This document shows positions 1-9,339 of a stretch of DNA of 64,000 nucleotides, piece by piece (positions within the stretch are counted from its first letter, which is position 1; every line of letters starts with the position of its first letter). The translations under genes and the position numbers were made by a program. The stretch covers positions 15,364-79,363 of the forward strand of contig JAWUVZ010000125.1 of assembly GCA_034112105.1 (NCBI GenBank), read 5' to 3'. The stretch comes from Glaciecola sp034112105. GTDB taxonomy: Bacteria > Pseudomonadota > Gammaproteobacteria > Enterobacterales > Alteromonadaceae. The notes under the pieces are model-generated. The model searched no databases. It was not told the DNA's origin and saw only the letters and a program-made list of their open reading frames with translations.

Positions 1-582
1 CTGCACGAATATGGCTTATTTACGCAGCTGTTTCCGCAACTAGCGCCGCTGCTTATTGATGACACTTGCAGAGAAATCAAACTTGTTGAGACAGTACTTA
101 AAAACACTGATGACCGTTTAAACAATGAACAACGAGTCACTCCTGCATTCCTGTACGCTGCTTTTCTTTGGTATCCGGTTGAGGAACGCACACAGTTGAT
201 TATGAGTGAATCTGGTGTTGCCCACCATGATGCGTTCAATATCGCTGTCGGAGAGGTTTTGCACCGACAGACTCAACGTATAATGATACCTAAGCGTTTT
301 AGTATGCCCGTGCGCGAAATGTGGCAACTGCAATTGCGCTTGCCCAAACGTTTTGGACGTCGCGCATATCAAACATTGAGCCATCCACGATTTAGGGCCG
401 CTTATGATTTCTTGCTGATTAGAGGTGAAATTGAAGGCGGGGATTTACATGAATTAGGTGAATGGTGGACCGAGTTTCAGGAGGTTACACCAGAGCAACG
501 TAAAGACATGATTACTGATTTGCGCAAGGATGCTGGCACACCCAAGAAACGAAAATTTAACAAGAAACGGAAAGCTAATTAA
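1..582 (+). CDS. pcnB: Poly(A) polymerase I, C-terminal part (5' end outside window)
   Basis: The reading frame is open from base 1, so only the last 193 residues are present; the catalytic nucleotidyltransferase head is upstream of the window. What is visible is the helical RNA-binding C-terminal region of PcnB, with the run RFSMPVREMWQLQLRLPKR and the following RAYQTLSHPRFRAAYDFL segment typical of the family. It ends in a very basic tail (PKKRKFNKKRK). PcnB adds 3' poly(A) tails that promote RNA decay. It is followed after 2 bases by folK, the usual pcnB-folK-panB-panC order of gammaproteobacteria, which supports the identification. Confidence 0.9.
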   Translation: MHEYGLFTQLFPQLAPLLIDDTCREIKLVETVLKNTDDRLNNEQRVTPAFLYAAFLWYPVEERTQLIMSESGVAHHDAFNIAVGEVLHRQTQRIMIPKRFSMPVREMWQLQLRLPKRFGRRAYQTLSHPRFRAAYDFLLIRGEIEGGDLHELGEWWTEFQEVTPEQRKDMITDLRKDAGTPKKRKFNKKRKAN

Positions 583-584
583 TT

Positions 585-1112
585 ATGTTGCCGGATATTG
601 CCTATATTGGCCTAGGAAGTAATCTTGGTACTCCTGTAAAACAACTAGAACAGGCATTAGCTGCAATAGATAAACACAGCCAAATGGCATTGGTTACTCA
701 TTCTCATTTTTATTCTAGCTCGCCTATGGGGCCTCAAGACCAACCTGACTATGTAAATGCAGTTTGTAAAATTAAGACGTCCCTGCAACCCCAGGAGTTA
801 CTGTCTACGCTGCAAATTATTGAGAATCTGCAAGGTCGCGAGCGACTCGGTGATCGCTGGGGGCCCAGAACATTAGATTTAGATATTTTGCTTTACAATG
901 ATCTGGCCTTAAAAACGAAGCATCTCACACTGCCTCACTATGGCATGCAGGAGAGAGAGTTTGTGCTAGTCCCATTGTTTGAAATTTCACCTGATTTGGT
1001 CATGCAAGATGGACGGTCTCTGGCAACTTGGGTTGCAAAGTGCAATTTGGAGGGGCTATATCGGATTGATGCGCCAGTCTTGAGTATGAAAATAAGCGCA
1101 AGTGTGAAGTAA
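585..1112 (+). CDS. folK: 2-amino-4-hydroxy-6-hydroxymethyldihydropteridine pyrophosphokinase
   Basis: FolK transfers pyrophosphate from ATP to 6-hydroxymethyl-dihydropterin in folate synthesis. The 175-residue length fits the family. The signature RWGPRTLDLDILLY lies at residues 91-104; D98 and D100 correspond to the two magnesium-binding aspartates. The N-terminal GLGSNLG (9-15) and the SSSPMGPQDQPDYVNAV stretch (44-60) are also characteristic. The ATG lies 2 bases after the pcnB stop, so translation is probably coupled. panB follows after 18 bases. The protein looks intact. Confidence 0.97.
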   Translation: MLPDIAYIGLGSNLGTPVKQLEQALAAIDKHSQMALVTHSHFYSSSPMGPQDQPDYVNAVCKIKTSLQPQELLSTLQIIENLQGRERLGDRWGPRTLDLDILLYNDLALKTKHLTLPHYGMQEREFVLVPLFEISPDLVMQDGRSLATWVAKCNLEGLYRIDAPVLSMKISASVK

Positions 1113-1130
1113 TTAATAAGAGATGAGCAG

Positions 1131-1925
1131 ATGAAAAAAGTGACCACATCAACGCTAATGCAATTAAAGCAAAGAGGCGAAAAAATAGCAGCACTTACAG
1201 CATATGATGCTAGCTTTGCAAAAATGTTTGATGAGCAATTAATCGATGTCATTCTCGTTGGTGACTCACTTGGTATGGTGCTAAAGGGCGACAACGACAC
1301 ATTATCGGTTAGTGTTGATGATATTGCTTATCACACGGCTTGCGTGTGCAAAGGAACCAGCAGGGCTTTTGTTATAGCAGATATGCCATTCATGAGTTAT
1401 GCAAGTAAAGAGCAGGCATATGGCAATGCAGCGAGGCTGATGGCAAGCGGCGCGAGCATGGTCAAAGTTGAAGGGGGCGAGTGGCTTATTGAAACAATTA
1501 CTGGATTGGTTGAACGCGGAGTTCCGGTTTGCGGACATTTAGGTTTAACGCCACAATCTGTGCATGTTTTTGGTGGTTTCAAAGTGCAGGGAAGAGAAAA
1601 TGAACAAGCCAAAAAAATCGTAGATGACGCGATTAAACTCGAAAATGCAGGAGTCCAATTACTTGTTTTAGAATGCATTCCAAGTGCGGTTGCGAAGCTC
1701 ATTTCCGAGGCATTGAAAATCCCTGTTATAGGCATCGGCGCAGGCGCGGGTACCGATGGACAAATTTTGGTCATGCATGACATGTTCGGTATTAGCGCTA
1801 ATTATATGCCTAAATTTAGTAAAAACTACTTAATTGCTAGTAATGACATGCGCTCCGCTGTGACTGCTTATATAGATGATGTTAAAGCAAATCGTTTTCC
1901 TGGCCCAGAACATTCTTTCGAGTGA
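1131..1925 (+). CDS. panB: 3-methyl-2-oxobutanoate hydroxymethyltransferase
   Basis: PanB makes ketopantoate from 2-oxoisovalerate and methylene-tetrahydrofolate, the first committed step to pantothenate and CoA. The 264 residues match the usual length. Metal and substrate residues are present at the E. coli positions: D45 in VGDSLGM, D84 in IADMPF, K112 and E114 in MVKVEGG, H136 in GHLGLTPQS and the catalytic E181 in LECIP. A purine-rich stretch (agagatgagcag) precedes the ATG. The stop codon nearly abuts panC, so the pair is cotranscribed. The folate-dependent reaction gives a metabolic link to folK upstream. Confidence 0.98.
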   Translation: MKKVTTSTLMQLKQRGEKIAALTAYDASFAKMFDEQLIDVILVGDSLGMVLKGDNDTLSVSVDDIAYHTACVCKGTSRAFVIADMPFMSYASKEQAYGNAARLMASGASMVKVEGGEWLIETITGLVERGVPVCGHLGLTPQSVHVFGGFKVQGRENEQAKKIVDDAIKLENAGVQLLVLECIPSAVAKLISEALKIPVIGIGAGAGTDGQILVMHDMFGISANYMPKFSKNYLIASNDMRSAVTAYIDDVKANRFPGPEHSFE

Positions 1926-1930
1926 GCATT

Positions 1931-2779
1931 ATGCATATAGTCAGCGACATACAAACACTAAGAGAAATACGCCGTAAATGGCAATCACAAAAGCAATCAA
2001 TTGCTTTTGTGCCGACTATGGGCAACCTGCACGATGGCCATTTAAGATTGGTTAAAGAAGCGAAGAAACATGCAAGCATCGTGGTCGTGTCGATTTTTGT
2101 TAACCCTTTGCAATTTGGCCCTGATGAAGACCTCGATGCGTATCCAAGGACTATAGAACAAGACAAAGCATCGTTAGGTGAATTGGGAGTCGATATTTTG
2201 TTTATGCCTAAAGCGACTGATATATACAGCAGAGGTTTAGAACAGCAGACTTTTGTTGAGGTACCAGGCTTATCTTATATGATATGCGGTGCCAGTCGTC
2301 CAGGCCATTTCAGAGGCGTTGCTACTATTGTTTGTAAACTGTTTAATATGGTGCAACCGAATATGGCTTTTTTTGGTGAAAAAGACTTTCAGCAGTTGCA
2401 AGTAATTAAGGCAATGGTGACTGACTTATCAATGAATTTGACAATACATGGCGTGGCCACAGAGCGAGAATCCGACGGATTAGCCATGAGTTCGAGAAAT
2501 AACTACTTAAATAAAGAACAGCGCGAAATTGCACCCGGCTTATATAGATTAATTTCAGACATGGCGATTGAAATAGAAGGTGGCCGCAGAGACTTTTCAA
2601 TCATGCTTCGGGAAAATAGAGAACGCTTAGCAAGCATTGGCTTCAAACCTGACTACATTGATATACGTTCTGCTAGCAGTTTATTGCAACCAAGTCACGA
2701 AGACAAAGAGCTCGTGGTTCTTGGTGCTGGCTTCTTAGGAAAAACACGGATTATTGATAACATTCAGGTTAAGATTTGA
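1931..2779 (+). CDS. panC: Pantothenate synthetase
   Basis: PanC condenses pantoate with beta-alanine at the cost of ATP to AMP. From the ATG chosen here the protein is 282 residues, with the PTMGNLHDGH nucleotide-binding signature at 28-37 and a GEKDFQQL motif near residue 140-150. A GTG at 1922 overlaps the panB stop (GTGA) and would add three residues. I prefer the ATG because MHIVSDIQTLREIRR then lines up with the start of known PanC proteins. The stop codon lies inside the left arm of the terminator shared with hemB. Confidence 0.96.
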   Translation: MHIVSDIQTLREIRRKWQSQKQSIAFVPTMGNLHDGHLRLVKEAKKHASIVVVSIFVNPLQFGPDEDLDAYPRTIEQDKASLGELGVDILFMPKATDIYSRGLEQQTFVEVPGLSYMICGASRPGHFRGVATIVCKLFNMVQPNMAFFGEKDFQQLQVIKAMVTDLSMNLTIHGVATERESDGLAMSSRNNYLNKEQREIAPGLYRLISDMAIEIEGGRRDFSIMLRENRERLASIGFKPDYIDIRSASSLLQPSHEDKELVVLGAGFLGKTRIIDNIQVKI

Positions 2780-2809
2780 AGGGGCCGTTTTTACCCGCCC
2801 CTTCAAATC
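2773..2809. terminator. Convergent hairpin between panC and hemB
   Basis: A perfect 13-bp stem (GATTTGAAGGGGC at 2773-2785 and its complement at 2797-2809) encloses an 11-base loop containing TTTTT. The left arm includes the panC stop codon. No clear U tract follows on either strand, so its strength as an intrinsic terminator is uncertain, but placement between two convergent operons fits that role. Confidence 0.6.
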
Positions 2810-2818
2810 AATGCAAAC

Positions 2819-3814
2819 TTACTTATCGCGCAAAAGCGTAGCTGCTTCTTTAGCAAAATACGTTAGTATTCCATCAGCACCAGCTCTCTTAAATGCCAAT
2901 AAGGACTCCATAATAACGGCATCTTTATTCAACCAGCCTTTTGCAAAAGCGGCTTGATGCATCGCATATTCGCCGCTGACTTGATAAGCAAAAGTGGGCA
3001 CACCAAATTCTTCTTTACAACGTTGGACAATATCTAGATATGGCATACCTGGTTTTACCATCACCATATCGGCGCCTTCATTAATATCAAGTTCAATTTC
3101 TCTTAAAGCTTCATCTGAGTTCGCAGGATCCATTTGGTAGTTTTTCTTATTAGCCCCTTTAATATTGCCTGCCGAACCGACTGCATCCCTGAACGGACCA
3201 TAATAGCTTGAAGCATATTTAGCCGAATAAGCCATAATACTGGTGTTCTTAAAACCTTCTAGTTCAAGCGCTTCACGGATTGCCCAAATACGCCCATCCA
3301 TCATGTCGGAGGGAGCAACAATGTCCGCACCGGCTTGAGCGTGAGATAGCGCTTGTTTTACCAACACGTCAGTGGTTTCATCGTTCATTACGTAACCATT
3401 TTCATCAATCAAGCCATCTTGACCGTGCACCGTAAATGGATCAAGTGCGACATCGGTGATCAGTGAGATAGTGGGAAACTTTTCTTTCAATGCTTTTACT
3501 GCGCGTTGAGTTAAGCCTTCTGGGTTGAACGCCTCACTTGCACACTCTGTTTTTTTGTCTGCAGGCGTTACCGGAAATAAGGCAAACACATGCACGCCTA
3601 AGTCAACTAACTCCTGCACTTCATCAATTAGTTTATCTATACTAAATCGAAACACATCAGGCATCGATTCAATCACCTCAACCTGACCACTACCTTCCAC
3701 CACAAACATTGGATAAATAAGATCATTTACCGTAAGTACAGACTCACTAACTAATCGTCTAATTGAAGATGTATAACGCAGTCTCCGAGGACGGCTAAGT
3801 GGAAATTGTGACAT
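2819..3814 (-). CDS. hemB: Delta-aminolevulinic acid dehydratase (porphobilinogen synthase)
   Basis: HemB condenses two 5-aminolevulinate molecules to porphobilinogen in heme synthesis. The 331 residues contain both Schiff-base lysines: K199 in MAYSAKYASSYYGPFRD and K254 in MVKPGMPYLD. At the metal-binding segment (121-135) the protein reads DVALDPFTVHGQDG. The cysteines of zinc-type enzymes are replaced by Asp/Ala as in the magnesium-dependent Pseudomonas-type enzyme. The gene lies 20 bases after the second diguanylate cyclase gene and is probably the last gene of the tat operon. Tat exports cofactor proteins and hemB supplies heme, and their adjacency recurs in gammaproteobacteria. Confidence 0.98.
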   Translation of the reverse strand: MSQFPLSRPRRLRYTSSIRRLVSESVLTVNDLIYPMFVVEGSGQVEVIESMPDVFRFSIDKLIDEVQELVDLGVHVFALFPVTPADKKTECASEAFNPEGLTQRAVKALKEKFPTISLITDVALDPFTVHGQDGLIDENGYVMNDETTDVLVKQALSHAQAGADIVAPSDMMDGRIWAIREALELEGFKNTSIMAYSAKYASSYYGPFRDAVGSAGNIKGANKKNYQMDPANSDEALREIELDINEGADMVMVKPGMPYLDIVQRCKEEFGVPTFAYQVSGEYAMHQAAFAKGWLNKDAVIMESLLAFKRAGADGILTYFAKEAATLLRDK

Positions 3815-3834
3815 ATTGATCCTTGATAAAATTT

Positions 3835-5754
3835 TTAAAATTCGGCGGACATAACTTTATTACGTCCCGCTTCTTTCGCTTTGTATAGTAACTTGTCGGC
3901 AAATGCATATAAAAGTTCTGACTCAGCATCTGTCGCAATAATTCGAGTTGAAACGCCAATACTGACTGTAAACTTAATCAAGTCGCCTTCAAAATCTAGC
4001 TGGCTCGCTTGCGTCATTGAACGGACATTTTCCATCAACGCGGCGGCCCCATCTAAATCTGTATTTGGTAAAATGACTACAAACTCTTCGCCACCATAAC
4101 GACAAATTGTGTCAGACGGGCGCTTGATACATTGTTTAAGAATACCAGTAAAATGCTTCAATGCCTCATCACCGGCCTGATGGCCATAGGTATCATTCAC
4201 AGACTTGAAATGATCGATGTCTATCATTGCCATCGCGAGAGGTGTTTTTTCTCGGCGACTTCTGCGAGCTTCAGCTAAGATCTTTTTGTCATATAATCTT
4301 CTGTTGGCAACCCCAGTTAATGCATCGATAGATGATTTTCGTTCAAGCTCGTGGTTGGCCTCGTTAAGCTCCCTAATCGCAATCTCTAGCTCATAGCTTC
4401 TCTCACCCACAGCAGACTCCAGACGTTCTTTTGTGTCTTTCTGCAGGCGCATTAGATCTTCTTTTGCTTGCATCGTTTTCTGTTTGTTTTTGTCTGCCTT
4501 TATATATGCTCGCTTCGCTGCCAGACGTTGTGTGTTAAATCGCATAGCAAGCGCCAGGGCCATGAAAAGGGTTTCTATCACGGCGCCTACCATCAATAAG
4601 TAAATTGGGTCGAGGTGTAAACTTATCCAGCCGCTACTTCCTGCTATTGAAAACAACGCACCAAATAAGAAGGAACATCGAGCAACCAATAAATATTTAG
4701 CGATTGATTTCCCTTTAAACGCAATATAAATTGTCGTCGAAAAGACGAAAAAAAATGCTAGTAGCACCATGGGTATTAATAACAGAAGCATCACTCTGAA
4801 CGGCAGAATAAACATACAAGCAATATAAAGGAAGATGGCAATGCTGATGGCATTATAGAATTTACATAGAGGCTTAAACTTATATCTTATATCTAATAAT
4901 TTGGCTGTAAAAGAACTTGAAAAATATACCATCAAAGACGTAAACAGTAAGGTTGAATACTTTTGAAAAAGGATACTTTCTGGCCATAAGAACCGATACG
5001 CCAATCCTTGACTACTCGCTAACAGCAGTGATAAACAAATCACATAACCTGCGTATAACAAAGTACTGACATTTCGGGACGTCACAAACAAGAATAGGTT
5101 AATAAGGCCCATCGCAGCCATAAAACCATAAAAAATACCAATGAAGATTCTGTGCGAACCTATAAATTGAATATAGTGCTCTTGTTTCCATAATTTCACA
5201 GGAACCACAATAATGCCCTGAGTCTTAACACGCAGATAAAGTGATATGGTGAACGCACTATCAGGTACTGCAAACACTAATTGGTCATGGCTTATTTCTC
5301 GTTGATTGAACGCCAAATTATCTCCCGATTTAATTTGACTAAGCATAGCCGCTTGTTCTTGAGTTTGGTCAACAAACCAGACATCTACAAAGTCTAAAGT
5401 TGCATAGGAAACCTCGATTAAACGCCGATCTGCAGAGGTTTTGGGTGGTATGTCAACTTTGAACCAATGTGCTTCGGGCGATATCCCAAAGTTACTATTC
5501 TCGATTGATTTCCATTGGGGATCGGGGAGCTGCATAACTTTTTGAATAGTATCAGTTGTACTTGATGCTATATGTAATTTAGCCTCTTTACTTATCAGCT
5601 GCGCTTCACGCTGCCCTGACAATGAAGAAACCAAAATAAATAAAGTAACTCCGAACAATACGATGAGTAACCCAACCCACACACCATTGCGATCAGATGC
5701 TGTTGCACCCGTCAAATTTGCGTCATCAAATGCGTTAGCCTTGTTATCGTACAT
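3835..5754 (-). CDS. Membrane diguanylate cyclase (7TMR-DISM plus GGDEF), second of a tandem pair
   Basis: The 639-residue protein starts with one membrane anchor (about 28-45). A periplasmic sensory region of the 7TMR-DISM extracellular type follows (to about 195), then seven membrane helices (about 200-405), a cytoplasmic coiled coil (about 410-475) and a C-terminal GGDEF domain. The active-site loop is GGEEF at 554-558, and RPSD lies exactly five residues before it, the product-binding I-site. It should therefore make cyclic-di-GMP and be feedback-inhibited. It overlaps the upstream paralogue by one base (TGATG) and is followed 20 bases later by hemB. The two paralogues match along their whole length, including YRFLWPES versus YRFIWPES. 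The sensed ligand is unknown. Confidence 0.93.
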   Translation of the reverse strand: MYDNKANAFDDANLTGATASDRNGVWVGLLIVLFGVTLFILVSSLSGQREAQLISKEAKLHIASSTTDTIQKVMQLPDPQWKSIENSNFGISPEAHWFKVDIPPKTSADRRLIEVSYATLDFVDVWFVDQTQEQAAMLSQIKSGDNLAFNQREISHDQLVFAVPDSAFTISLYLRVKTQGIIVVPVKLWKQEHYIQFIGSHRIFIGIFYGFMAAMGLINLFLFVTSRNVSTLLYAGYVICLSLLLASSQGLAYRFLWPESILFQKYSTLLFTSLMVYFSSSFTAKLLDIRYKFKPLCKFYNAISIAIFLYIACMFILPFRVMLLLLIPMVLLAFFFVFSTTIYIAFKGKSIAKYLLVARCSFLFGALFSIAGSSGWISLHLDPIYLLMVGAVIETLFMALALAMRFNTQRLAAKRAYIKADKNKQKTMQAKEDLMRLQKDTKERLESAVGERSYELEIAIRELNEANHELERKSSIDALTGVANRRLYDKKILAEARRSRREKTPLAMAMIDIDHFKSVNDTYGHQAGDEALKHFTGILKQCIKRPSDTICRYGGEEFVVILPNTDLDGAAALMENVRSMTQASQLDFEGDLIKFTVSIGVSTRIIATDAESELLYAFADKLLYKAKEAGRNKVMSAEF

Positions 5755-7646
5755 CAGAAATTGCCCAACTTAATACAATTTCGACCCGCTTCCTTGGCTT
5801 GATATAACAATTTATCAGCAAATGCTATCATCTTTGCATACTCGTTATCAGGACCGATTACACGTGACGTTACTCCGATGCTGACCGTAAATTGAATACT
5901 ATTCCCATGCGTTTTAACCATTAAATTTTCTATTGCCAGCCTGAAGTTTTCCAGAACCTTATGAGCACCGTCATTTGTCGTATTGGGAAGTAAAACAACG
6001 AACTCTTCTCCACCATAGCGTGACAATAAATCACCTGGACGCTTTACAACTTTTTTAAGCGTATCCGCAAAAGCAATTAAACAATCGTCCCCGCATTGAT
6101 GCCCGTATTTGTCATTCACACTTTTAAAATGATCAATGTCGAGTAAAGCAATAGTCAGTGGTTGTCTTTCTCGTCGACTTCTTGCTGCCTCAACGAGAAC
6201 ATGTTTTTCAAAAAAACGCCTATTGGTTAGGCCAGTCAACGTGTCTGTCTCACTCATGCCTTTTAATTGATTATTCACTTTCGACAAGCCTGCTAAGGCA
6301 TCCTCAAATTCCTGTGTTCGCGCAGTAACTTGCCCTTCAAGATCGATTTGCGCTTGCTTTTGCAGTAATAGTACTTCGTCTTGTGCATGCATTGCTTGTG
6401 ATTCGTTCTGTGACGCCTCGCGATGGGACTTTCTTGCTTCGCGTCGCTGAACGCTATAACTAGTCGCAACGGCAAGCGCCAATAAAAGCGTTTCACTCGT
6501 TGCTCCCACCATTAGTAGATAACTGGAATCAATTGGCAAACTGATCCAATGGAAATTATCGGCAGAAGCGGTAAGCCCAGAAACAAGTAGGACGACCCAA
6601 GCAGCACTGAAGAACTTAGCAATATCACTGCCTTTAAACGCCAAACTTAAGCTAGCAAGCAGTATCACCGGAATAGAAAAAAGTAGTAACAGTAATAGCA
6701 ACTGGATCATGATTGAATATGGCATGAAAAGCGAGCTGATAGTACTAAATACATAGATGAGAAAGAAACCTTTAAATACTAAATAATACGTTGGACTTTT
6801 GGTTTTCAATTCTAAAATTTGTGACGAAAATATGACAATAAAGCTCATGGTCATAAAAGCAAAAATAGCGGCGGCTCGTTCTTCTAACCAAGGACTTTCT
6901 GGCCAAATGAACCGATAACCAAGGCCATGAATACTGCCAATTAGCAAGGCGAAGGAGAAAACGTAGCCTGAATAGGTAATAAATGTCACATTGCGAGTTG
7001 TTACATACAAAAATAAATTAATAAGCCCCATGGCTAACATATAACCAAAAAAGAGTCCCATGAAAAGACGATGAGATGCTGCGTAAACAATATAATCTTG
7101 TTTGTACCAGAGCTTTAAAGGCGCTTTAACCGGACCACTAGATTGTATTCGAAGCAAAAGCTGCATGCCGTTTGGTGCGTTGGGTAAAGGAATTAGAAAT
7201 TTATCATGAATAATGGTCCTCTCTGCGAATTTAAGACTGTCTCCCAGATTGTAATATTGAATAAGTCGATAGGCACCAACACTATTGCGGTCGTTGTTTA
7301 CCTGACGAAACCAAAGCTGAAGACTATCTAGCATCGCATAGTCCACTTCCAAAACTTGACTATTTTGAGCACTAGCGAAATTAACTCTCAACCATTGTGA
7401 AGCGTTTGTTAATCCAAAATTCTGACTCTTAGTTTTAACCCAAGCGTCGCTGTCAAGCTGATCTATAGTTTCAATGGTTTGTTCATTTAACACATCCGCA
7501 AAGTGATAAACGGGTTGTTGTAAAGAATGCTTTTCGATGTCTCGCCCTAAGGAAATAACCATATAAAGGACGAGCGCAGTGAATACCGCCACTAATGCAG
7601 CAAGCCAATAGGAATTGTAGGATAGCTTGCGCTCAACTGAAATCAT
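5754..7646 (-). CDS. Membrane diguanylate cyclase (7TMR-DISM plus GGDEF), first of a tandem pair
   Basis: The protein has 630 residues with the same layout as its downstream neighbour: an N-terminal anchor, a periplasmic DISM-type domain, seven membrane helices, a coiled coil and GGDEF. GGEEF is at 545-549, preceded by the I-site RPGD five residues earlier. The distance from GGEEF to the C terminus is identical in the two paralogues (86 residues). I take the ATG at 7646, which overlaps the tatD stop as TGATG; a TTG one codon earlier is possible. Translation is thus probably coupled to tatD. It is likely an active cyclase with product inhibition; the signal is unknown. Confidence 0.93.
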   Translation of the reverse strand: MISVERKLSYNSYWLAALVAVFTALVLYMVISLGRDIEKHSLQQPVYHFADVLNEQTIETIDQLDSDAWVKTKSQNFGLTNASQWLRVNFASAQNSQVLEVDYAMLDSLQLWFRQVNNDRNSVGAYRLIQYYNLGDSLKFAERTIIHDKFLIPLPNAPNGMQLLLRIQSSGPVKAPLKLWYKQDYIVYAASHRLFMGLFFGYMLAMGLINLFLYVTTRNVTFITYSGYVFSFALLIGSIHGLGYRFIWPESPWLEERAAAIFAFMTMSFIVIFSSQILELKTKSPTYYLVFKGFFLIYVFSTISSLFMPYSIMIQLLLLLLLFSIPVILLASLSLAFKGSDIAKFFSAAWVVLLVSGLTASADNFHWISLPIDSSYLLMVGATSETLLLALAVATSYSVQRREARKSHREASQNESQAMHAQDEVLLLQKQAQIDLEGQVTARTQEFEDALAGLSKVNNQLKGMSETDTLTGLTNRRFFEKHVLVEAARSRRERQPLTIALLDIDHFKSVNDKYGHQCGDDCLIAFADTLKKVVKRPGDLLSRYGGEEFVVLLPNTTNDGAHKVLENFRLAIENLMVKTHGNSIQFTVSIGVTSRVIGPDNEYAKMIAFADKLLYQAKEAGRNCIKLGNF

Positions 7647-8443
7647 CAAATAGTAGCTAAGCCAAATACTTTATATGTATTGGCAAGCGATACCTCTGAA
7701 AGTTGATTAACATCTATGCCTTTTAATTCGGCAACCTTGTTAGCCACATGTGGTAAAAAACAAGGCTCATTATTTTTTGTTCTTGGTTTCACATTTTTTG
7801 GAAATAAATAGGGAGCGTCGGTCTCAAGCAATACCCTTTCAAGTGGTAAATGTTTCACCGCTTCCTGTAAATCAACGCCTCTCTTATCATCGCAAACCCA
7901 GCCTGTTATGCCAATATAGCAACCGAGTTCCAGATAGGCCTGCATTTGCCTAGTGGACCCTGTAAAACAATGCACAATAGCGTTTGGGATACTGGGTAAA
8001 TACTCTCGCAATAATCGAATTTGATCGTCAAAAGCATCACGCTCGTGTAAATAAACCGTTTTATTATTTTCAGCCGCACAAACCAACTGGGCTTCGAACG
8101 AGCGTAATTGATTTTCTTTTGTTGAAAAATTGCGATTAAAATCCAAGCCACACTCACCGATAGCGACCATGTTCTTATCAGACACAAGTTGATTAATTTG
8201 AATGATAACATCTTCAGAAAAACCATCAGCATGGTGGGGATGAACACCGCCCGTATAAACAAGTTGTTGGAAGCCGACTTGCTCGTTATGATTTTTCACA
8301 AACGCTTGAGCAGCAATTGCCTCTTTTAGGTTTGAACTGATGATGCAAAGTTGATTAACCTGTTGCTCCGCAGCTCTTGCAATGACATCTTGGGCGCAAA
8401 AACGCCGATCTAATAAATTAACACCGATGTCAAACCAATGCAT
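7646..8443 (-). CDS. tatD: TatD-family metal-dependent hydrolase (3'-5' DNase)
   Basis: The 265-residue protein has the TIM-barrel hydrolase motifs GECGLDFNR, VHCFTGS and LLETDAPYL. The N terminus MHWFDIGVNL lacks the HxH seen in YcfH/YjjV and matches true TatD (FDIGVNL). TatD is a magnesium-dependent exonuclease acting on DNA/RNA ends and linked to oxidative DNA repair; it is not needed for Tat export. It follows tatC after 67 bases and its stop overlaps the first cyclase gene. Confidence 0.93.
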   Translation of the reverse strand: MHWFDIGVNLLDRRFCAQDVIARAAEQQVNQLCIISSNLKEAIAAQAFVKNHNEQVGFQQLVYTGGVHPHHADGFSEDVIIQINQLVSDKNMVAIGECGLDFNRNFSTKENQLRSFEAQLVCAAENNKTVYLHERDAFDDQIRLLREYLPSIPNAIVHCFTGSTRQMQAYLELGCYIGITGWVCDDKRGVDLQEAVKHLPLERVLLETDAPYLFPKNVKPRTKNNEPCFLPHVANKVAELKGIDVNQLSEVSLANTYKVFGLATI

Positions 8444-8510
8444 TAATTCACACTAACGCGGCGCTTACCGCCACCTTTCGACAAATGCAATAGGCTATTA
8501 ACAAAAGTCA

Positions 8511-9320
8511 TCACAACGGTTTTGCCTGGTCATCTGGATTATCATCATTGGGTTTTCTGATCGAATTTTCTTCTTCATCTTCAGCATTCGCATCTTCATC
8601 TTGACGTTTATTTTTAGTGTACCAACCACCTATGACGACGCCAACCTCAAACAAAAACCACATTGGAATGGCCAGCAACACCTGCGAAATAACATCTGGT
8701 GGGGTTAGCAACATACCAACGACAAACGCCGCGACAATGACATGAGAGCGCTTCTTACGTAATTCATCTGGGGTCGTCATTCCCGTCCAGCACATTAAAA
8801 TAATGGCTACTGGGATTTCGAAAGCAACGCCAAAGGCGAAAAATATTTTCAGTACAAAACTCAGATATTCTGAAATATCCGGGCTTATAAGCACATCGTC
8901 TGGAGCGACCGCGCTAAAAAAGCTAAACGCGAGTGGAAAAACGATAAAATAAGCAAATGCAATTCCACTGTAAAATAATAACGTGCTGGAAAGCAATAAA
9001 GGAGCAACTAGCTTCTTTTCATTTCGATATAAACCGGGCGCAATAAACCCCCAGACTTGATACAAAACATAGGGAATAGCAATGAAAAATGACAGCACCA
9101 TAGTTAATTTAAAGGGTGCAAAAAACGGCGAGGCAACACTCGTTGCAATCATCGATGCACCTTCTGGAATAGTAGCGACTAGTGGGGCTGCTAATATGCC
9201 GTAAAGATCTTGAGCCCAGTAGGCTAGAGCCATAAAAATAACGAGAACCGACGCTAGTGCTTTTAATACGCGAGAACGCAACTCAATGAGGTGGCTAATA
9301 AAACTACTTTGCATCGTCAT
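8511..9320 (-). CDS. tatC: Sec-independent protein translocase TatC
   Basis: TatC is the multispanning receptor for twin-arginine signal peptides. The N terminus SSFISHLIELRSRVLKAL and the conserved KLTMVLSFFIAIPYVLYQVWGFIAPGLYRNEKK block are diagnostic, with six hydrophobic helices visible. The C-terminal tail is long and acidic (about residues 238-269, ending DDNPDDQAKPL), which adds to the core length. It lies 19 bases after tatB. The start at 9320 is two codons before another ATG, and either may be used. Confidence 0.97.
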   Translation of the reverse strand: MTMQSSFISHLIELRSRVLKALASVLVIFMALAYWAQDLYGILAAPLVATIPEGASMIATSVASPFFAPFKLTMVLSFFIAIPYVLYQVWGFIAPGLYRNEKKLVAPLLLSSTLLFYSGIAFAYFIVFPLAFSFFSAVAPDDVLISPDISEYLSFVLKIFFAFGVAFEIPVAIILMCWTGMTTPDELRKKRSHVIVAAFVVGMLLTPPDVISQVLLAIPMWFLFEVGVVIGGWYTKNKRQDEDANAEDEEENSIRKPNDDNPDDQAKPL

Positions 9321-9339
9321 CTTTCTTTTTCTTATAGGG

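Noticed and set aside
1397..1783. 128-codon minus-strand frame inside panB
   Set aside because: Complement of a conserved gene, no independent signals.
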